From contig NZ_VHJK01000001.1 of the NCBI RefSeq assembly GCF_007004095.1, positions 1,492,501-1,556,500 of the forward strand: 64,000 bases of DNA. Direction: 5' to 3'. The stretch is from Erythrobacter insulae. Lineage in GTDB: Bacteria; Pseudomonadota; Alphaproteobacteria; Sphingomonadales; Sphingomonadaceae. The stretch's first letter is position 1. Every line of letters starts with the position of its first letter. This document shows positions 17,402 to 27,240 of the stretch, piece by piece. A program made the position numbers and the translations under genes. Under the pieces are notes generated by a model, which was not told the origin of the DNA, did no database searches, and worked only from the letters and a program-made list of their open reading frames with translations.

Positions 17402-18085
17402 TCATCTTGTCTCACGGACGAACACACAGTTTTCTTTCTCACGTTGAGCGAGCACATAGCCTGCATTTTTCAGAGCTTTCACCGTCTTTCTGACCCGAGG
17501 AAGCGGCGCGGGCGAATCAAATTCGACACAGACGATTCGCGGAAAGATACGATCCACCAGCATGCGGCCCAGGACTTGCCCCCAGCTGCCTTCGATGTCG
17601 ATTTTCAGAAGCTCGATCTGTTCATGACCCAGCTTCTCCATGATTGTTGCAACAGTGAATACGTGGGCCTCGATAAAGATGTCGCTTGCGTGGAGGTTCT
17701 CAACGAACCAGATTTTGTCTGCCGGGTTATGTGAGCTGTAAAACCGGATCACATGATCGCGATCGAGCATTCCCCATGGGTGGAACCGGATACGCCCTTG
17801 GTTCTCTGCTTCCATATATTCGATCGAACTCGGCGTCGGATCGAAGGCATGAACGTCCATCCCCTTGCGCTCTGCCAGTTCGAAATCGAACGTCGCATCG
17901 CGGCCAACCCCGCCGCAATAGGCGACTTTGCCTGCCTGAATATCGGCTAACGTCCACCACGCATTATGGCCTTTGCCAAAGCGTTCGAACCGATAGTCAT
18001 TGGGTTCAACCTGCGTGCTCAGCCATGCTCGCGAAATTAACCGGTTCGTGCGGCGCCACACACGGCCAAGGGTCATCAAAAACAT
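17402..18085 (-). CDS. FkbM-family methyltransferase
   Basis: 227 residues. G-G-V-G-R-D-A-T-F-D is the SAM motif I region, and I-E-L-L-K-I-D-I-E-G-S-W is the hallmark L-K-I-D-I-E-G of the FkbM family (PF05050/Methyltransf_21). These enzymes O-methylate sugars in exopolysaccharides, lipopolysaccharides and natural products. It is encoded 17 bases after the fucosyltransferase-like gene on the same strand, so it probably modifies the same glycan. Product and position of methylation cannot be read. Confidence 0.82.
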   Translation of the reverse strand: MFLMTLGRVWRRTNRLISRAWLSTQVEPNDYRFERFGKGHNAWWTLADIQAGKVAYCGGVGRDATFDFELAERKGMDVHAFDPTPSSIEYMEAENQGRIRFHPWGMLDRDHVIRFYSSHNPADKIWFVENLHASDIFIEAHVFTVATIMEKLGHEQIELLKIDIEGSWGQVLGRMLVDRIFPRIVCVEFDSPAPLPRVRKTVKALKNAGYVLAQREKENCVFVRETR

Positions 18086-18102
18086 TCGTGTCCTTTCGAG
18101 CT

Positions 18103-19095
18103 TCAGGTTCGGGCCTGAAGGAAGTGTTTGATCGCAACCTTGGGGTTGAAACGGTCAACATCGATTTGCCGTGATCGCGGTATCCGCCCTGCGAGAGCGG
18201 CGGTGCAAGAGAATGTCGAATGGCTGCTATGAATAAGGCAGTCGCACCGGGCGAGAGCCATCATATCAATCACCGCGTTGCGTGCCTCGCCGAGCGGATC
18301 GGTGAACTTGTTGGATGCGACATGAAGTGCTGCGTCATTATCGGCCAGTGTCTTCTGGATCGAAAGGGTATGCGGAAAGCGGTCCAGGATTGTATCCTGC
18401 GCTTCTTTGCTATCTGTGGCGAGAAAGATGTTTGCGGCTGGTAAAGCATCTTTCAACGCGCCAATCCGCTTTACGATTTTGTGCAGCGGCACTTTGCGAT
18501 CAGTGAAACGGATGTGGACGCCAATCGTGGGGCCATCGAGGTTAAGGAATAACTGGTCAACCGCGCCTGTAATCTCCGGTCGGGGAACAAAAAACCTGTC
18601 CAGCATCTCGCGCGTGATCTGGGCCGACGAGCGACCGGCGAAGTCTGGGTGCGTTGCGATCCTTCGTCTGATGCGCTCCAATTTGGGCAGATATGACCAG
18701 AACACGGCGACATCCTGCGGCGGATCGGGGCGCAAAAGATCAATCGACAACTTCCTGTAGATGAATGGGTTTTTGTGATGGGCCGGGTATTCGCGGTGGA
18801 TCACATCGGTCGGATGCAACGCCATTCTGCCAGACCAGACGGCCGGCCACACGTCTGTGCAATCGTCAAGCTGGCCAACATCACCCATCCAATCTGCATC
18901 AAACAACATCGGATACAGATTTTCGCCAGCGGGCACGTACATACCGTCGCGCCAATCGATGTAGGCTGTGCGATTGTTCAACCTCGCCAAGACAAGACCG
19001 GTTATCGCTGACAGCATCCGATTGCCCAAACCGCCCTTTGCCTTGATCGCGAGCGCTTTGGTGGGGTGACCTTCAATATCTGCGTTCCCGGTCAC
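18103..19095 (-). CDS. NodZ/alpha-fucosyltransferase-like glycosyltransferase
   Basis: 330 residues. The N-terminal KAKGGLGNRMLSAITGLVLA and the central T-I-G-V-H-I-R-F-T-D-R-K are the GDP-fucose-binding motifs of NodZ and alpha-1,6/alpha-1,2 fucosyltransferase-like enzymes (consensus H-x-R-R-x-D). D-M-M-A-L-A-R-C-D-C-L-I-H-S-S-H-S-T-F-S is a further conserved block. It probably adds a deoxyhexose to the repeat unit in the cytoplasm. Start and stop overlap neighbours in ATGA fashion, so it is in one operon with the GT2 genes upstream. Donor sugar is inferred. Confidence 0.72.
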   Translation of the reverse strand: MTGNADIEGHPTKALAIKAKGGLGNRMLSAITGLVLARLNNRTAYIDWRDGMYVPAGENLYPMLFDADWMGDVGQLDDCTDVWPAVWSGRMALHPTDVIHREYPAHHKNPFIYRKLSIDLLRPDPPQDVAVFWSYLPKLERIRRRIATHPDFAGRSSAQITREMLDRFFVPRPEITGAVDQLFLNLDGPTIGVHIRFTDRKVPLHKIVKRIGALKDALPAANIFLATDSKEAQDTILDRFPHTLSIQKTLADNDAALHVASNKFTDPLGEARNAVIDMMALARCDCLIHSSHSTFSCTAALAGRIPRSRQIDVDRFNPKVAIKHFLQART

Positions 19096-20063
19096 AGATC
19101 GTCCTTTGATATGCTGCCAATTTTTGAGAGCAATCCCCGCTCCTGATCATACCCGTAACGCCAAAGGTCCGGCTTTAAGGCAACAAGCCGATATCCGTCG
19201 CTCATCGCTTTGAGTCGCGGACTAAAGCCGCCGAATAGGCGACCGGCTAAATACCGTTCTATCGCTGCAATCCAGGTGAGGAATGCCGCCAAATACCAAC
19301 CGGGCCTGGACCAGTGTGTCCGTGTAAACTCCATCGTTCCGGCTGCTCTATAAAGCAAGCGCATCGCTCCGACATCATCTCCATGGCCCGCCTTGTGATG
19401 CCCGCGTGCCGATGCGATGCGCCAGAATGTATAGCCACGCTGGGCCAGCCTGAAAAACAGATCGACCTCTTCGCAATAGAGAAAATAACGCTCGTCAAAG
19501 CCGCCGGCCACGTCCCATGCAGCCTTGTCGAACATGACGTAGGCACCGCTCAAGATTGATACGGGTGCATCGCTTTGCGCGCCTTTGATTGGCCGGATGC
19601 CAACCAGTGATCGGCCAAGTGCAACGCTGAAAAATTCGAGGATTGATGGCATTGCAATAGCGTTGCCGGAATCGGGCTGTCCCTGTGCATTGGTGGTTAC
19701 GCCGCCCCATGCCGCAGCATCGGGGTGATCCCGGCTGCCTTGTAGCAAGGCTTCGATCGAGCCCGAGGGTAAAACCATGTCAGGATTGACCAAAAGGTAT
19801 TTGGCGCCCCTCGCTTTGCTTGCCAGCAGATTGTTAGCGGGGCCAAAACCAATATTGCCGCGGCTTTGAACAATCGAAACGTCGGGAAACTTTTCGCGGA
19901 CCAATTCTTCGGTTGAACCATCACCATTGTCGATCAGCAGAATTTCATGGCTGATATCGGCGCAGGCGTGCGCGATAGAGTCCAGACAATCGCCAATGAA
20001 CGCATTTGAATTGTAGCCCACGATCAGGATGCTGATGCACGGTTCCAAAACGCTGCTATTCAT
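19092..20063 (-). CDS. GT2 glycosyltransferase (rhamnosyltransferase-like)
   Basis: 323 residues from the ATG at 20063, which overlaps the stop of the upstream gene (ATGA). S-I-L-I-V-G-Y-N-S opens the GT-A fold, V-N-P-D-M-V is the DxD-like site, and G-G-F-D-E-R-Y-F-L-Y-C-E-E-V-D-L-F-F-R is the typical acceptor-side motif of WbbL/RfbN-like rhamnosyltransferases. Given rfbB and rfbD in the same locus, transfer of rhamnose is plausible but not proven. It acts on the lipid-linked repeat unit at the inner membrane. Confidence 0.83.
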   Translation of the reverse strand: MNSSVLEPCISILIVGYNSNAFIGDCLDSIAHACADISHEILLIDNGDGSTEELVREKFPDVSIVQSRGNIGFGPANNLLASKARGAKYLLVNPDMVLPSGSIEALLQGSRDHPDAAAWGGVTTNAQGQPDSGNAIAMPSILEFFSVALGRSLVGIRPIKGAQSDAPVSILSGAYVMFDKAAWDVAGGFDERYFLYCEEVDLFFRLAQRGYTFWRIASARGHHKAGHGDDVGAMRLLYRAAGTMEFTRTHWSRPGWYLAAFLTWIAAIERYLAGRLFGGFSPRLKAMSDGYRLVALKPDLWRYGYDQERGLLSKIGSISKDDL

Positions 20064-20941
20064 CTCTTTCTCGAACTCTGATCGCGGGTCCATTGCGTGG
20101 TCCGGCCTTGCAACCTTTGCCATAGGGCCCGCAGGCGCGCAGCGAATTTGATGCCGAAAAACGCAATCAGATCGAAAGCAGAGGCACCATTTGTAAGCGC
20201 ATGACCCAATCCGGCCGAGCCGCCAGAGTGCAAATTGTAAGGGCTGGGATGGTCACGTAAGACTTCGGCATTCCCCAGACGCCGCCGCGCCTCGACTTTG
20301 ATTTGTTCCCATGCGGTTCGGGGGGGAAAGACGACAGTGCAAACAGGCTCACCCGCTGCGTTGTGCCGTAGATACCGTTTTTGCGCGTCGGGGAAACGCG
20401 TGTGGATCCATATATCATCCGCGATGATGGCGGGAAATTCTCCGATCGTTTCTATCGCCGCGCGGGATAAGCCATAACATCCGGCGCCGCCTTTGCCTGC
20501 TATTGCGTAAGGCTGGCGCAGCCACACCCTGTAATAGGCCTGCATCATTCGGGTTGCGCCTTGGAGGTTCAGCGAGATGGCCGGTGATGCTGTCATGACT
20601 CCCGGCTCATGCAGCGCATCTGCCAGGGCGGCGGCTGTAAGGTATGAGCACAGCACATCGGCATCCAGAACGATGCGAGGACAATGCCGTGCCGCTGCGC
20701 ATCCGGCGTTAATCGCTGCGGTCTTCGACCCTTCGGATAAGGTCAGGACTTTTGCTACAGCATCAAACCGCTCGGCAAATTCAGCCGTTCGGTCGTTACA
20801 GCCATTGGCAACGACCACAATGTCCATAGCGTGCTCCGCCGGCGCATCGGCGAGTAGAAATGTCAGGCAGCGCCCGATCACCGCCTCTTCATTGTGCGCA
20901 GGGATTATTACAGAAAAGGCTTTCGCTGTGGTCACACACAA
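20060..20941 (-). CDS. GT2 glycosyltransferase
   Basis: 293 residues. F-S-V-I-I-P-A-H-N-E-E-A-V-I-G-R-C-L at the N-terminus and V-L-D-A-D-V near residue 95 (the DxD) are the GT2 signature. A-D-D-I-W-I-H-T-R-F-P matches the catalytic E/D-D region. No long hydrophobic domain is present, so it is a soluble or peripheral enzyme. It is the first of four tightly packed minus-strand genes (GT2, GT2, fucosyltransferase-like, FkbM). Donor and acceptor unknown. Confidence 0.82.
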   Translation of the reverse strand: MCVTTAKAFSVIIPAHNEEAVIGRCLTFLLADAPAEHAMDIVVVANGCNDRTAEFAERFDAVAKVLTLSEGSKTAAINAGCAAARHCPRIVLDADVLCSYLTAAALADALHEPGVMTASPAISLNLQGATRMMQAYYRVWLRQPYAIAGKGGAGCYGLSRAAIETIGEFPAIIADDIWIHTRFPDAQKRYLRHNAAGEPVCTVVFPPRTAWEQIKVEARRRLGNAEVLRDHPSPYNLHSGGSAGLGHALTNGASAFDLIAFFGIKFAARLRALWQRLQGRTTQWTRDQSSRKR

Positions 20942-21044
20942 ACCTTAACCGGGATCGACAGCCTTAGCGACCAGTCTGGGCGAAAGATCGACAATGCCGC
21001 AGCTAAGGTAAAAGGGATCGCACCTTGCCGAACCATTGGTGGTT

Positions 21045-23249
21045 CTATTTGCTTTTGCCGTATTGGTAATAATCGTAATTGTAGTTGTACGACTGGCCAG
21101 CCTCCAGAGCCCGGTACTTTGTAAGCACCGTACCAAACACGTTGCCACCTGCGCTTTGCAGGCGGCGGATGGCAACTTTTGCCTGACTGAAGCGCACACG
21201 GTTTGCTTCGAGGACGAAGATCGACCCATCGACCATGCCAGCGAGCGCCGGTGCATCGGCCAGACCCAGGACAGGCGGCGCGTCAAAGATGATCAGGGAG
21301 TATTCTTCGCGGTATTTGTCGATGAAATCGCGCAATTGCTTTGAAGAGAGAATTTCAGACGGGTTGGTGGGCAGCTCGCGGATCGGCAGGATCTCTAGGT
21401 TTTCGTGCACGCCTTTGATTACGGCAGATTCCAGGTCTGTATGACCGAGCAACACCTCGACAAATCCGTATTCGGGGTCCTTTACGTCAATCAGGCCCGC
21501 GAGAGACGGGCGCCGCATATCGGCATCAATCAGCAAGGTTTTGCGCCCCAGGCTTGCAAACAATTCAGCAAGGATAATGGCTGTGGTCGATTTGCCTTCG
21601 GATGCTTCGCTGCTGGTAAGTTGAATGACATTCCGATCACGGGGCAGGGCGAAATCAATTGTCGACCGGATCGATGCATAGGATTCCATCAGAGAGCCAA
21701 AGCGATTGCGCCCTTCTGTCCCAATGTCTTCATCCTCAACAAAAGGCGTGTGGCCAAGCAGCGGGAGACCCAATCGTTCTTCCACATCATCAAGCGAGCG
21801 AACCCGGTCATCCAGCAACTCGCGAAGCACCGCCAAGGCACCGGCAAATGCAATTCCGAAGACAATCGACATCAGCATGTTGCGCAGCAGGTTAGGCGAA
21901 TAAGGTGAGCCGGGAGCTATCGCAGTGTCCAGCGGATTGATCGTCCCTGATTGAATGTCAGTCGCCGTGCTAACCTGGTTGAACCGTGCAAGCAGAGCCT
22001 GCAATTGCAAGCGTAAGGCACCGGCTTCTCGTTCGAGAACGCTGTATTCAACCTGCCGGTCCTGCTCGGCCAAAGTTGCCCCTGTCAGATCGCTCAGCTC
22101 CTGACGCAAAGCGTTCTCTCTGTTCCGGGCGACAATATATTCGTTGCGGACACTCGCTTTGATATCCGAGCTGCTGCGGTTGATTTGGCGGTTAAGTGTT
22201 TCGATCTGCGCCCGTACATTCCCGATCTGGGGGAATTCGTCGTTGTAACGTTGCCGCAAGTCGGTCAATTCAGTCTCTTTAAGCGTCCGATCACTTATCA
22301 AGGTTTGCAGGGCCTGATTGCTCTGAACTTCGGGCAATTGCGATGCCGGTACGCTTTGAACAGATCGCCATCTTTGTTCGGCTGCAATACGGTCAGCAGT
22401 TGCAGCTGCCACACGCGTGTTGATACTCGCAAGATTGCTCGACGTAAGCGTCTGTCCGCTCGCGCCGAATTCATCCTGACCGGTCTGGACAATGATCCCG
22501 CTGCGCCGCGCATAGCCATTGGCTGCCTGCTCTGCTTCTTCAAGCCGGCCCCGAACTAGCTGAATCTGCTCTCTCAGATATTCCTTGGCATATTCATTTT
22601 CGGCAATGGTATCTTTGGTGTCGGACGCAACAAACGCATCGGAATAAGCATTCGCCATCTCCGCTGCGATTTGCGGATCTTCGGAACGATACACTATCGT
22701 AATGATCCAGTTGTTGGTCGGAAATTCCGAGCTGACCGAGCGGTGAAGTTTGGCCGCTGCCATCTTCTGTTTGGCATCAAGCCATTGTGCATCAGACATA
22801 TTCTCGGGCCGAGATTCGTCGATGTTCGGGCCGAGAAAATCTGTTCGCTCACCCAGGTTTTTCTGCTCGGCCACGACATTGGCAAGGTTGCGGCTGGTGA
22901 TGATACCGACATAGGTATTCAGCTGTTGAAAAACCTGGCTCGGTGCGATGCCCTGATCAACATTTTGACCTTCCACGATATACGATGCGTAAGGCTCCAC
23001 CCGAACCGTCGATCGGGCCTCGTACATCGGCGTGGCAAGCAATGTTACGATCAGCCCGGTGACTACCGCAGCGATGATAATCCCTGCGATCAGCCAGCGT
23101 TGCCTGAAGATGACACCGCGAACGGCCGCCATATCAATCAGTTTTTGGCGCGGTTGATGATGCACCATTTGATTTTGCGGCAGATAGCTGTCGATCCACG
23201 ATCTTGATCCGCGCGGTTCGGGAGCTTGAAAAATTTGAGGATCGTTCAT
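21045..23249 (-). CDS. Exopolysaccharide co-polymerase with BY-kinase domain (Wzc/ExoP type)
   Basis: 734 residues. One membrane helix is near residue 52-72 and a second near 455, framing a periplasmic Wzz domain with long coiled-coil stretches. The cytoplasmic tyrosine autokinase domain has the P-loop region S-S-E-A-S-E-G-K-S-T-T, the Walker A' T-L-L-I-D-A-D-M-R-R-P and the Walker B I-I-F-D-A-P-P-V. The C-terminus is a tyrosine cluster (Y-N-Y-N-Y-D-Y-Y-Q-Y), the usual autophosphorylation tail. It controls chain length and export in the Wzx/Wzy pathway together with Wza, encoded 6 bases downstream. Confidence 0.92.
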   Translation of the reverse strand: MNDPQIFQAPEPRGSRSWIDSYLPQNQMVHHQPRQKLIDMAAVRGVIFRQRWLIAGIIIAAVVTGLIVTLLATPMYEARSTVRVEPYASYIVEGQNVDQGIAPSQVFQQLNTYVGIITSRNLANVVAEQKNLGERTDFLGPNIDESRPENMSDAQWLDAKQKMAAAKLHRSVSSEFPTNNWIITIVYRSEDPQIAAEMANAYSDAFVASDTKDTIAENEYAKEYLREQIQLVRGRLEEAEQAANGYARRSGIIVQTGQDEFGASGQTLTSSNLASINTRVAAATADRIAAEQRWRSVQSVPASQLPEVQSNQALQTLISDRTLKETELTDLRQRYNDEFPQIGNVRAQIETLNRQINRSSSDIKASVRNEYIVARNRENALRQELSDLTGATLAEQDRQVEYSVLEREAGALRLQLQALLARFNQVSTATDIQSGTINPLDTAIAPGSPYSPNLLRNMLMSIVFGIAFAGALAVLRELLDDRVRSLDDVEERLGLPLLGHTPFVEDEDIGTEGRNRFGSLMESYASIRSTIDFALPRDRNVIQLTSSEASEGKSTTAIILAELFASLGRKTLLIDADMRRPSLAGLIDVKDPEYGFVEVLLGHTDLESAVIKGVHENLEILPIRELPTNPSEILSSKQLRDFIDKYREEYSLIIFDAPPVLGLADAPALAGMVDGSIFVLEANRVRFSQAKVAIRRLQSAGGNVFGTVLTKYRALEAGQSYNYNYDYYQYGKSK

Positions 23250-23255
23250 CTGAGC

Positions 23256-23990
23256 CTACAGAACAGCTGGACTAAAAATGCCGAACGCAGGAATTGCGCG
23301 CAGGAAATCTTGCCAAAATACGGACAGGCCATCTGTGCCCATCACAATGCGGTCGCCGGGTTCAAGGATTGGGTCCAGCATCGTACCGCGCGCCATTTGT
23401 TGGTAATCGAATTTGGCGACCATTATGCCGGTCGAATGTTCGCGGAAAACCGCAACCTGTTGCGTGTCTGCTGTTCGGCTTGGCCCTGATGCCATCGCAA
23501 GTGCAGACGACAGGCGAGCGCCCGGCTGGAATGGATAAACGCCGGGTTTCTCCACCGAGCCTTCGACTGTCACCAGATGCGACGCATATTCGGATATGTT
23601 GACGCTAACCATGGGGCTTTTGACGCCCGCCGCCGATAGGCGCTGTGTCACGTCGCGCTCGAATTGCTCGGCACTCATGCCAGCAGCGGGAATGGACCCC
23701 AAAAACGGAAGCGAAACATGGCCTTCGACCCCGATTTGCACCGATTCCATTGAAAAATCAGGCTCACGAAAGACAGTGACTGAAATTTTATCCGAGGGGC
23801 GCAATTGGTACAGCGTCGAGCGCGCAAAAGAATAGCCTGTCTGACCCAGATCGGTGCGCGGTTCGATAACAGATGCGCCAATCACCGGCTCTGGCGAGGA
23901 GGCGCAGCCAACCAAACCGGTGGCGGCAAAAAGAGCAATGCACGCTAAAACGCGACCTTGTGAAATTTCAAACGTCACGCCAAACTCCAT
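23256..23990 (-). CDS. Polysaccharide export outer-membrane lipoprotein (Wza/OPX type)
   Basis: 244 residues from the ATG at 23990; a GTG at 23978 with GGAG in front is an alternative. A signal sequence ends in a lipobox (L-V-G-C). Y-Q-L-R-P-S-D-K-I-S-V-T-V-F-R-E-P-D-F-S opens the Poly_export (PES) domain, followed by SLBB domains (H-L-V-T-V-E-G-S-V-E-K-P-G-V-Y-P). It would form the outer-membrane channel for the capsule or exopolysaccharide and work with the Wzc-type protein. It is transcribed with the co-polymerase gene and divergent from the membrane-protein gene at 24212. An orthologous lipoprotein is shorter than E. coli Wza, as usual in alphaproteobacteria. Confidence 0.88.
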   Translation of the reverse strand: MEFGVTFEISQGRVLACIALFAATGLVGCASSPEPVIGASVIEPRTDLGQTGYSFARSTLYQLRPSDKISVTVFREPDFSMESVQIGVEGHVSLPFLGSIPAAGMSAEQFERDVTQRLSAAGVKSPMVSVNISEYASHLVTVEGSVEKPGVYPFQPGARLSSALAMASGPSRTADTQQVAVFREHSTGIMVAKFDYQQMARGTMLDPILEPGDRIVMGTDGLSVFWQDFLRAIPAFGIFSPAVL

Positions 23991-24211
23991 CCCGATGCAT
24001 AGGAGGTTAGACTTTACTGCACCGCAGCGCAACACGCGCCGCGCGGCCAAAAGTCCAATCGGGCAAGTTTTTACGATTGCCAAACCTTTGGCTTTGTTGG
24101 CCGGCGATGATCCATTGCAAGGTGTAGATACGCAAAAGTTGCACGCTTGAAGCCAGCGACTAATCCGATATTTGGACAGAGGCGTGCTAATTTGAGGAGA
24201 ATGAAGGCCCG

Positions 24212-24757
24212 ATGATGACTGGCGCGTCCAATCTTAGCCTGATTGCCAGTGCGATTTACGGGATTGTGTTTCTGACAACGCTTCTTGCGGCGGTGGCAGC
24301 TGCGAAGACACATCAAAAACAATGGCATATCCTGAGCTGGGTATGGCTTGCGGCGGTGTTCGCTGCGATGGCGGCAGCGCGGATTTATCAGGTCGAAGAC
24401 GTGATGCGTGACGAATTGCGGGAAATGCTTCGTGCGCAGGGCAATTATAACACGAGGCGCGTTTTCCAAGGCGCGATTGCCGTGGCATTGGCAGGCGTCA
24501 TTGCGGCATTATGTGCCTGGTGGTTCGTTCGCCGTGGCCGCTATCTTCACGGAAAGCGGAACGTTGCTGTCGCTCTTGCAAATGCAGCAGGGGCGGGTCT
24601 GATCATGCTGGTCATGATGCGATTGATATCGCTTAGCCAGATTGACTGGTTTTTGTTTGGCCCGCTCAAGTTGAACTGGATCGCCGATCTGGGGTTCAGT
24701 TTTGCTGTTTCAGGAGCGTCAATCTCCTACGTCTGGTGGGTGAGCAGGCGTTTTTAG
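24212..24757 (+). CDS. Uncharacterised inner-membrane protein
   Basis: 181 residues with about five hydrophobic helices (residues ~7-28, 40-60, 88-110, 121-140, 155-175). Between the second and third lies a charged loop with E-D-V-M-R-D-E-L-R-E-M-L-R-A-Q. No known domain is recognised. It is the only plus-strand gene between the wza and wecB genes, starts at ATG 24212 (GAAGG 5 bases upstream), and its end overlaps the wecB stop on the other strand by 4 bases. A role in surface polysaccharide assembly is possible from location only. Confidence 0.65.
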   Translation: MMTGASNLSLIASAIYGIVFLTTLLAAVAAAKTHQKQWHILSWVWLAAVFAAMAAARIYQVEDVMRDELREMLRAQGNYNTRRVFQGAIAVALAGVIAALCAWWFVRRGRYLHGKRNVAVALANAAGAGLIMLVMMRLISLSQIDWFLFGPLKLNWIADLGFSFAVSGASISYVWWVSRRF

Positions 24758-25890
24758 TGTGCTTTGCCGATAATCTGCGCGATCTGTTCGCTCGCGGTGC
24801 CATCACCATATGGATTGTGTGCTTTGGCCATAGCTTCATATGCGTCTGCACTATCGAGCAACCGGGTGACCTCGCGAATAATTGATACCTCGTTCGCGCC
24901 GGTTAGCAGGGCAGTGCCCGCTGAAACCCCTTCGGGACGTTCGGTTGTATCACGCATCACCAACACCGGCTTGCCCAGGCTTGGAGCCTCTTCCTGAATG
25001 CCGCCGCTATCGGTCAGCACAATATCCGATGCTTCCATCATCGCGACAAAACCGAGGTAATCGAGCGGTTCGATCAAAGCGATATTTGCGATACCCGATA
25101 AAGCTGGCTGCATCACTTCGAGCACGTTGGGATTGGGGTGCATCGGATAGATAATGGCGATATCGCCGCGCTGGGCCAGCTGTTTGAGCGCGGCAGCGAT
25201 CTGGCGCATGCCTTCGCCGAAATTTTCGCGGCGATGCGCGGTCACCGCGATGATCCGTTTTCCGGCAAAACGCTCTTTCAAAGGCGCCAAGGCAGGCACC
25301 AATGAAGGATCGGCGGCGACTTTCGAACGAGCGGTAAGCAGTGCATCAATCACCGTATTGCCGGTGACATGGATAGCGCTTTCGGTGATGTTTTCTGCGC
25401 GCAGAGCGGCAGCGGCATTTGCGGTTGGGGCAAAGTGCAGATCGGCCACTGCGCCTGTGACTTTGCGGTTCACTTCTTCTGGCCAGGGCGAATAGATATC
25501 CCCGCTGCGCAGGCCGGCTTCGACGTGCCCGACCGGGATGCGCCGGAAATAACAGGCCAGCGTCGCCATCATCGTGGTCAGCGTATCGCCATGGACAAGC
25601 ACCCGATCCGGCTGCTCTGCATCCAGCGTTTCACCAAAGCGCGTGATTATACGCGCTGAAAGAGCATCCAGGCTCTGCCCAGGCTGCATCAGATCGAGGT
25701 CGATATCCGGTGTGATGCCCGCGATATCCATGACCTGATCCAGCATTTCGCGATGCTGCGCGGTAACAGCGACCCGAACATCAAACCGGTCGGTCTTGCG
25801 CAGGGCCTGAACCACGGGAAACATCTTGATTGCTTCGGGACGGGTCCCGAACGTGACCAAGATACGTGGCCGCGATCCAGTTTTGGTCAT
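24754..25890 (-). CDS. wecB: UDP-N-acetylglucosamine 2-epimerase (non-hydrolysing)
   Basis: 378 residues. F-G-T-R-P-E-A-I-K-M at the N-terminus, V-H-G-D-T-L-T-T, H-V-E-A-G-L-R-S-G-D and L-T-D-S-G-G-I-Q-E-E-A are the conserved blocks of WecB/MnaA. It interconverts UDP-GlcNAc and UDP-ManNAc in the cytoplasm. Its start overlaps the stop of wecC (ATGA), so the two are a unit making UDP-ManNAcA for the glycan. Length is normal. Confidence 0.95.
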   Translation of the reverse strand: MTKTGSRPRILVTFGTRPEAIKMFPVVQALRKTDRFDVRVAVTAQHREMLDQVMDIAGITPDIDLDLMQPGQSLDALSARIITRFGETLDAEQPDRVLVHGDTLTTMMATLACYFRRIPVGHVEAGLRSGDIYSPWPEEVNRKVTGAVADLHFAPTANAAAALRAENITESAIHVTGNTVIDALLTARSKVAADPSLVPALAPLKERFAGKRIIAVTAHRRENFGEGMRQIAAALKQLAQRGDIAIIYPMHPNPNVLEVMQPALSGIANIALIEPLDYLGFVAMMEASDIVLTDSGGIQEEAPSLGKPVLVMRDTTERPEGVSAGTALLTGANEVSIIREVTRLLDSADAYEAMAKAHNPYGDGTASEQIAQIIGKAH

Positions 25891-27191
25891 CGGTTAAGCA
25901 TTCCGCGCGTATCGAGAGTGATCTTGTTGGCGAGATCGGACGGGGTGAGATGTTTGAAGGCGGTGTGATCCACCAGAACCACAACAATCTCGGCTGCCAA
26001 GAGCGCTTCGTCAAGCGTCGTGAGCTTTGCGCCCGTGCCGGAGAACCCATGCGGCAAGGTATCGGTAAAAGGTTCAACCACCAGCATCCTATCGCCGCAA
26101 TCTTTCGCGAGATTCTCCGCTATTTCCAGCGCCGGGCTCTCCCGGAAATCATCGATATCCGGTTTAAACGCGAGGCCCAGAACCGCGATTTTTGAGTCGG
26201 CGGTTACGCTTAAGAGACCGCGGATGCGCTGTTCTGTATGCTGTGCCTTGTGATCGTTGACTTCGCGAGCGGTGCGCACAAGCTTTGCTGTCTTGGGCGC
26301 GCCCGCCACGAGAAACCACGGGTCAACGGCGATGCAATGGCCGCCGACGCCGGGGCCCGGTTGCAGGATGTTCACACGAGGGTGGCGATTGGCGAGCCGG
26401 ATCACGTCCCACACATCAACACCAATTTCGTCGGCGATCATCGACAGTTCGTTGGCGAAAGCGATGTTCACATCACGAAAGCTGTTTTCGACCAGCTTTA
26501 CGGTCTCCGCAATGCGAGAGTTTGTCATCAGGCAGTCGCCTTCGACGAAGCTCTTGTAAAGACCAACTGCACGCTCGGCGCAGGCCGGTGTCATGCCGCC
26601 AATTACCCGGTCATTGGCGACGAGTTCATGGACAATCTTACCCGGCAGAACGCGCTCCGGGCAATAGGCCAGAGCAATGTCGCCGCCCGAGGCATCGCCG
26701 AACGCGGGGACTTTGATATCTGGCCGCATTCCGGCAATGATATCAGCGACTTTTTCTGTTGTGCCGACGGGAGAAGTGCTTTCGATAATGATGCATGCGC
26801 CCGGCAAAATCTGCGGCGCGATCGCGCGCGCGGCGGCTTCGACATAGCCGATATCGGGGGTGTTGTTATCGCTTAGCGGTGTCGGGACAGCTATCATGTA
26901 ATAGTGCGCGGTCGGGACCGTGGTCGAAGCGGTCAGACGCCCCGTTTCGGTCGCGCTGCGGACCAGTTGATCGAGGTCGCGCTCTTCGATGTGAACGCCG
27001 CCCGCATTGACAGTTTCAACAACCTTTTCAGACACATCGACGCCGCATACGTTCCAGCCATAGCTGGCGAGAACGGCGGCAGTCGGAAGGCCGATATAGC
27101 CCAGCCCTATCACGGCGATCTGGTGATCGGGTGACGGTTGGCTCGTGGCATCAGCGCCAATCGCTGTGGAGGTATCAAAAGGTGCGTTCAT
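25887..27191 (-). CDS. wecC: UDP-N-acetyl-D-mannosamine dehydrogenase
   Basis: 434 residues. I-A-V-I-G-L-G-Y-I-G-L-P is the NAD-binding loop, E-S-T-S-P-V-G-T-T-E-K-V follows, and G-P-G-V-G-G-H-C-I-A-V-D-P contains the catalytic Cys. These fit the UDP-ManNAc dehydrogenase branch of the UDP-glucose/GDP-mannose dehydrogenase family. It oxidises UDP-ManNAc to UDP-ManNAcA with two NAD+. Paired with wecB by a 4-base overlap. A different hexosamine substrate cannot be excluded, but the wecB partner makes ManNAc the likely one. Confidence 0.9.
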   Translation of the reverse strand: MNAPFDTSTAIGADATSQPSPDHQIAVIGLGYIGLPTAAVLASYGWNVCGVDVSEKVVETVNAGGVHIEERDLDQLVRSATETGRLTASTTVPTAHYYMIAVPTPLSDNNTPDIGYVEAAARAIAPQILPGACIIIESTSPVGTTEKVADIIAGMRPDIKVPAFGDASGGDIALAYCPERVLPGKIVHELVANDRVIGGMTPACAERAVGLYKSFVEGDCLMTNSRIAETVKLVENSFRDVNIAFANELSMIADEIGVDVWDVIRLANRHPRVNILQPGPGVGGHCIAVDPWFLVAGAPKTAKLVRTAREVNDHKAQHTEQRIRGLLSVTADSKIAVLGLAFKPDIDDFRESPALEIAENLAKDCGDRMLVVEPFTDTLPHGFSGTGAKLTTLDEALLAAEIVVVLVDHTAFKHLTPSDLANKITLDTRGMLNR

Positions 27192-27240
27192 GGTCTTACA
27201 ATTCCCGAATTTACGCGGGTTTCATGCGACCAAAGCCCTT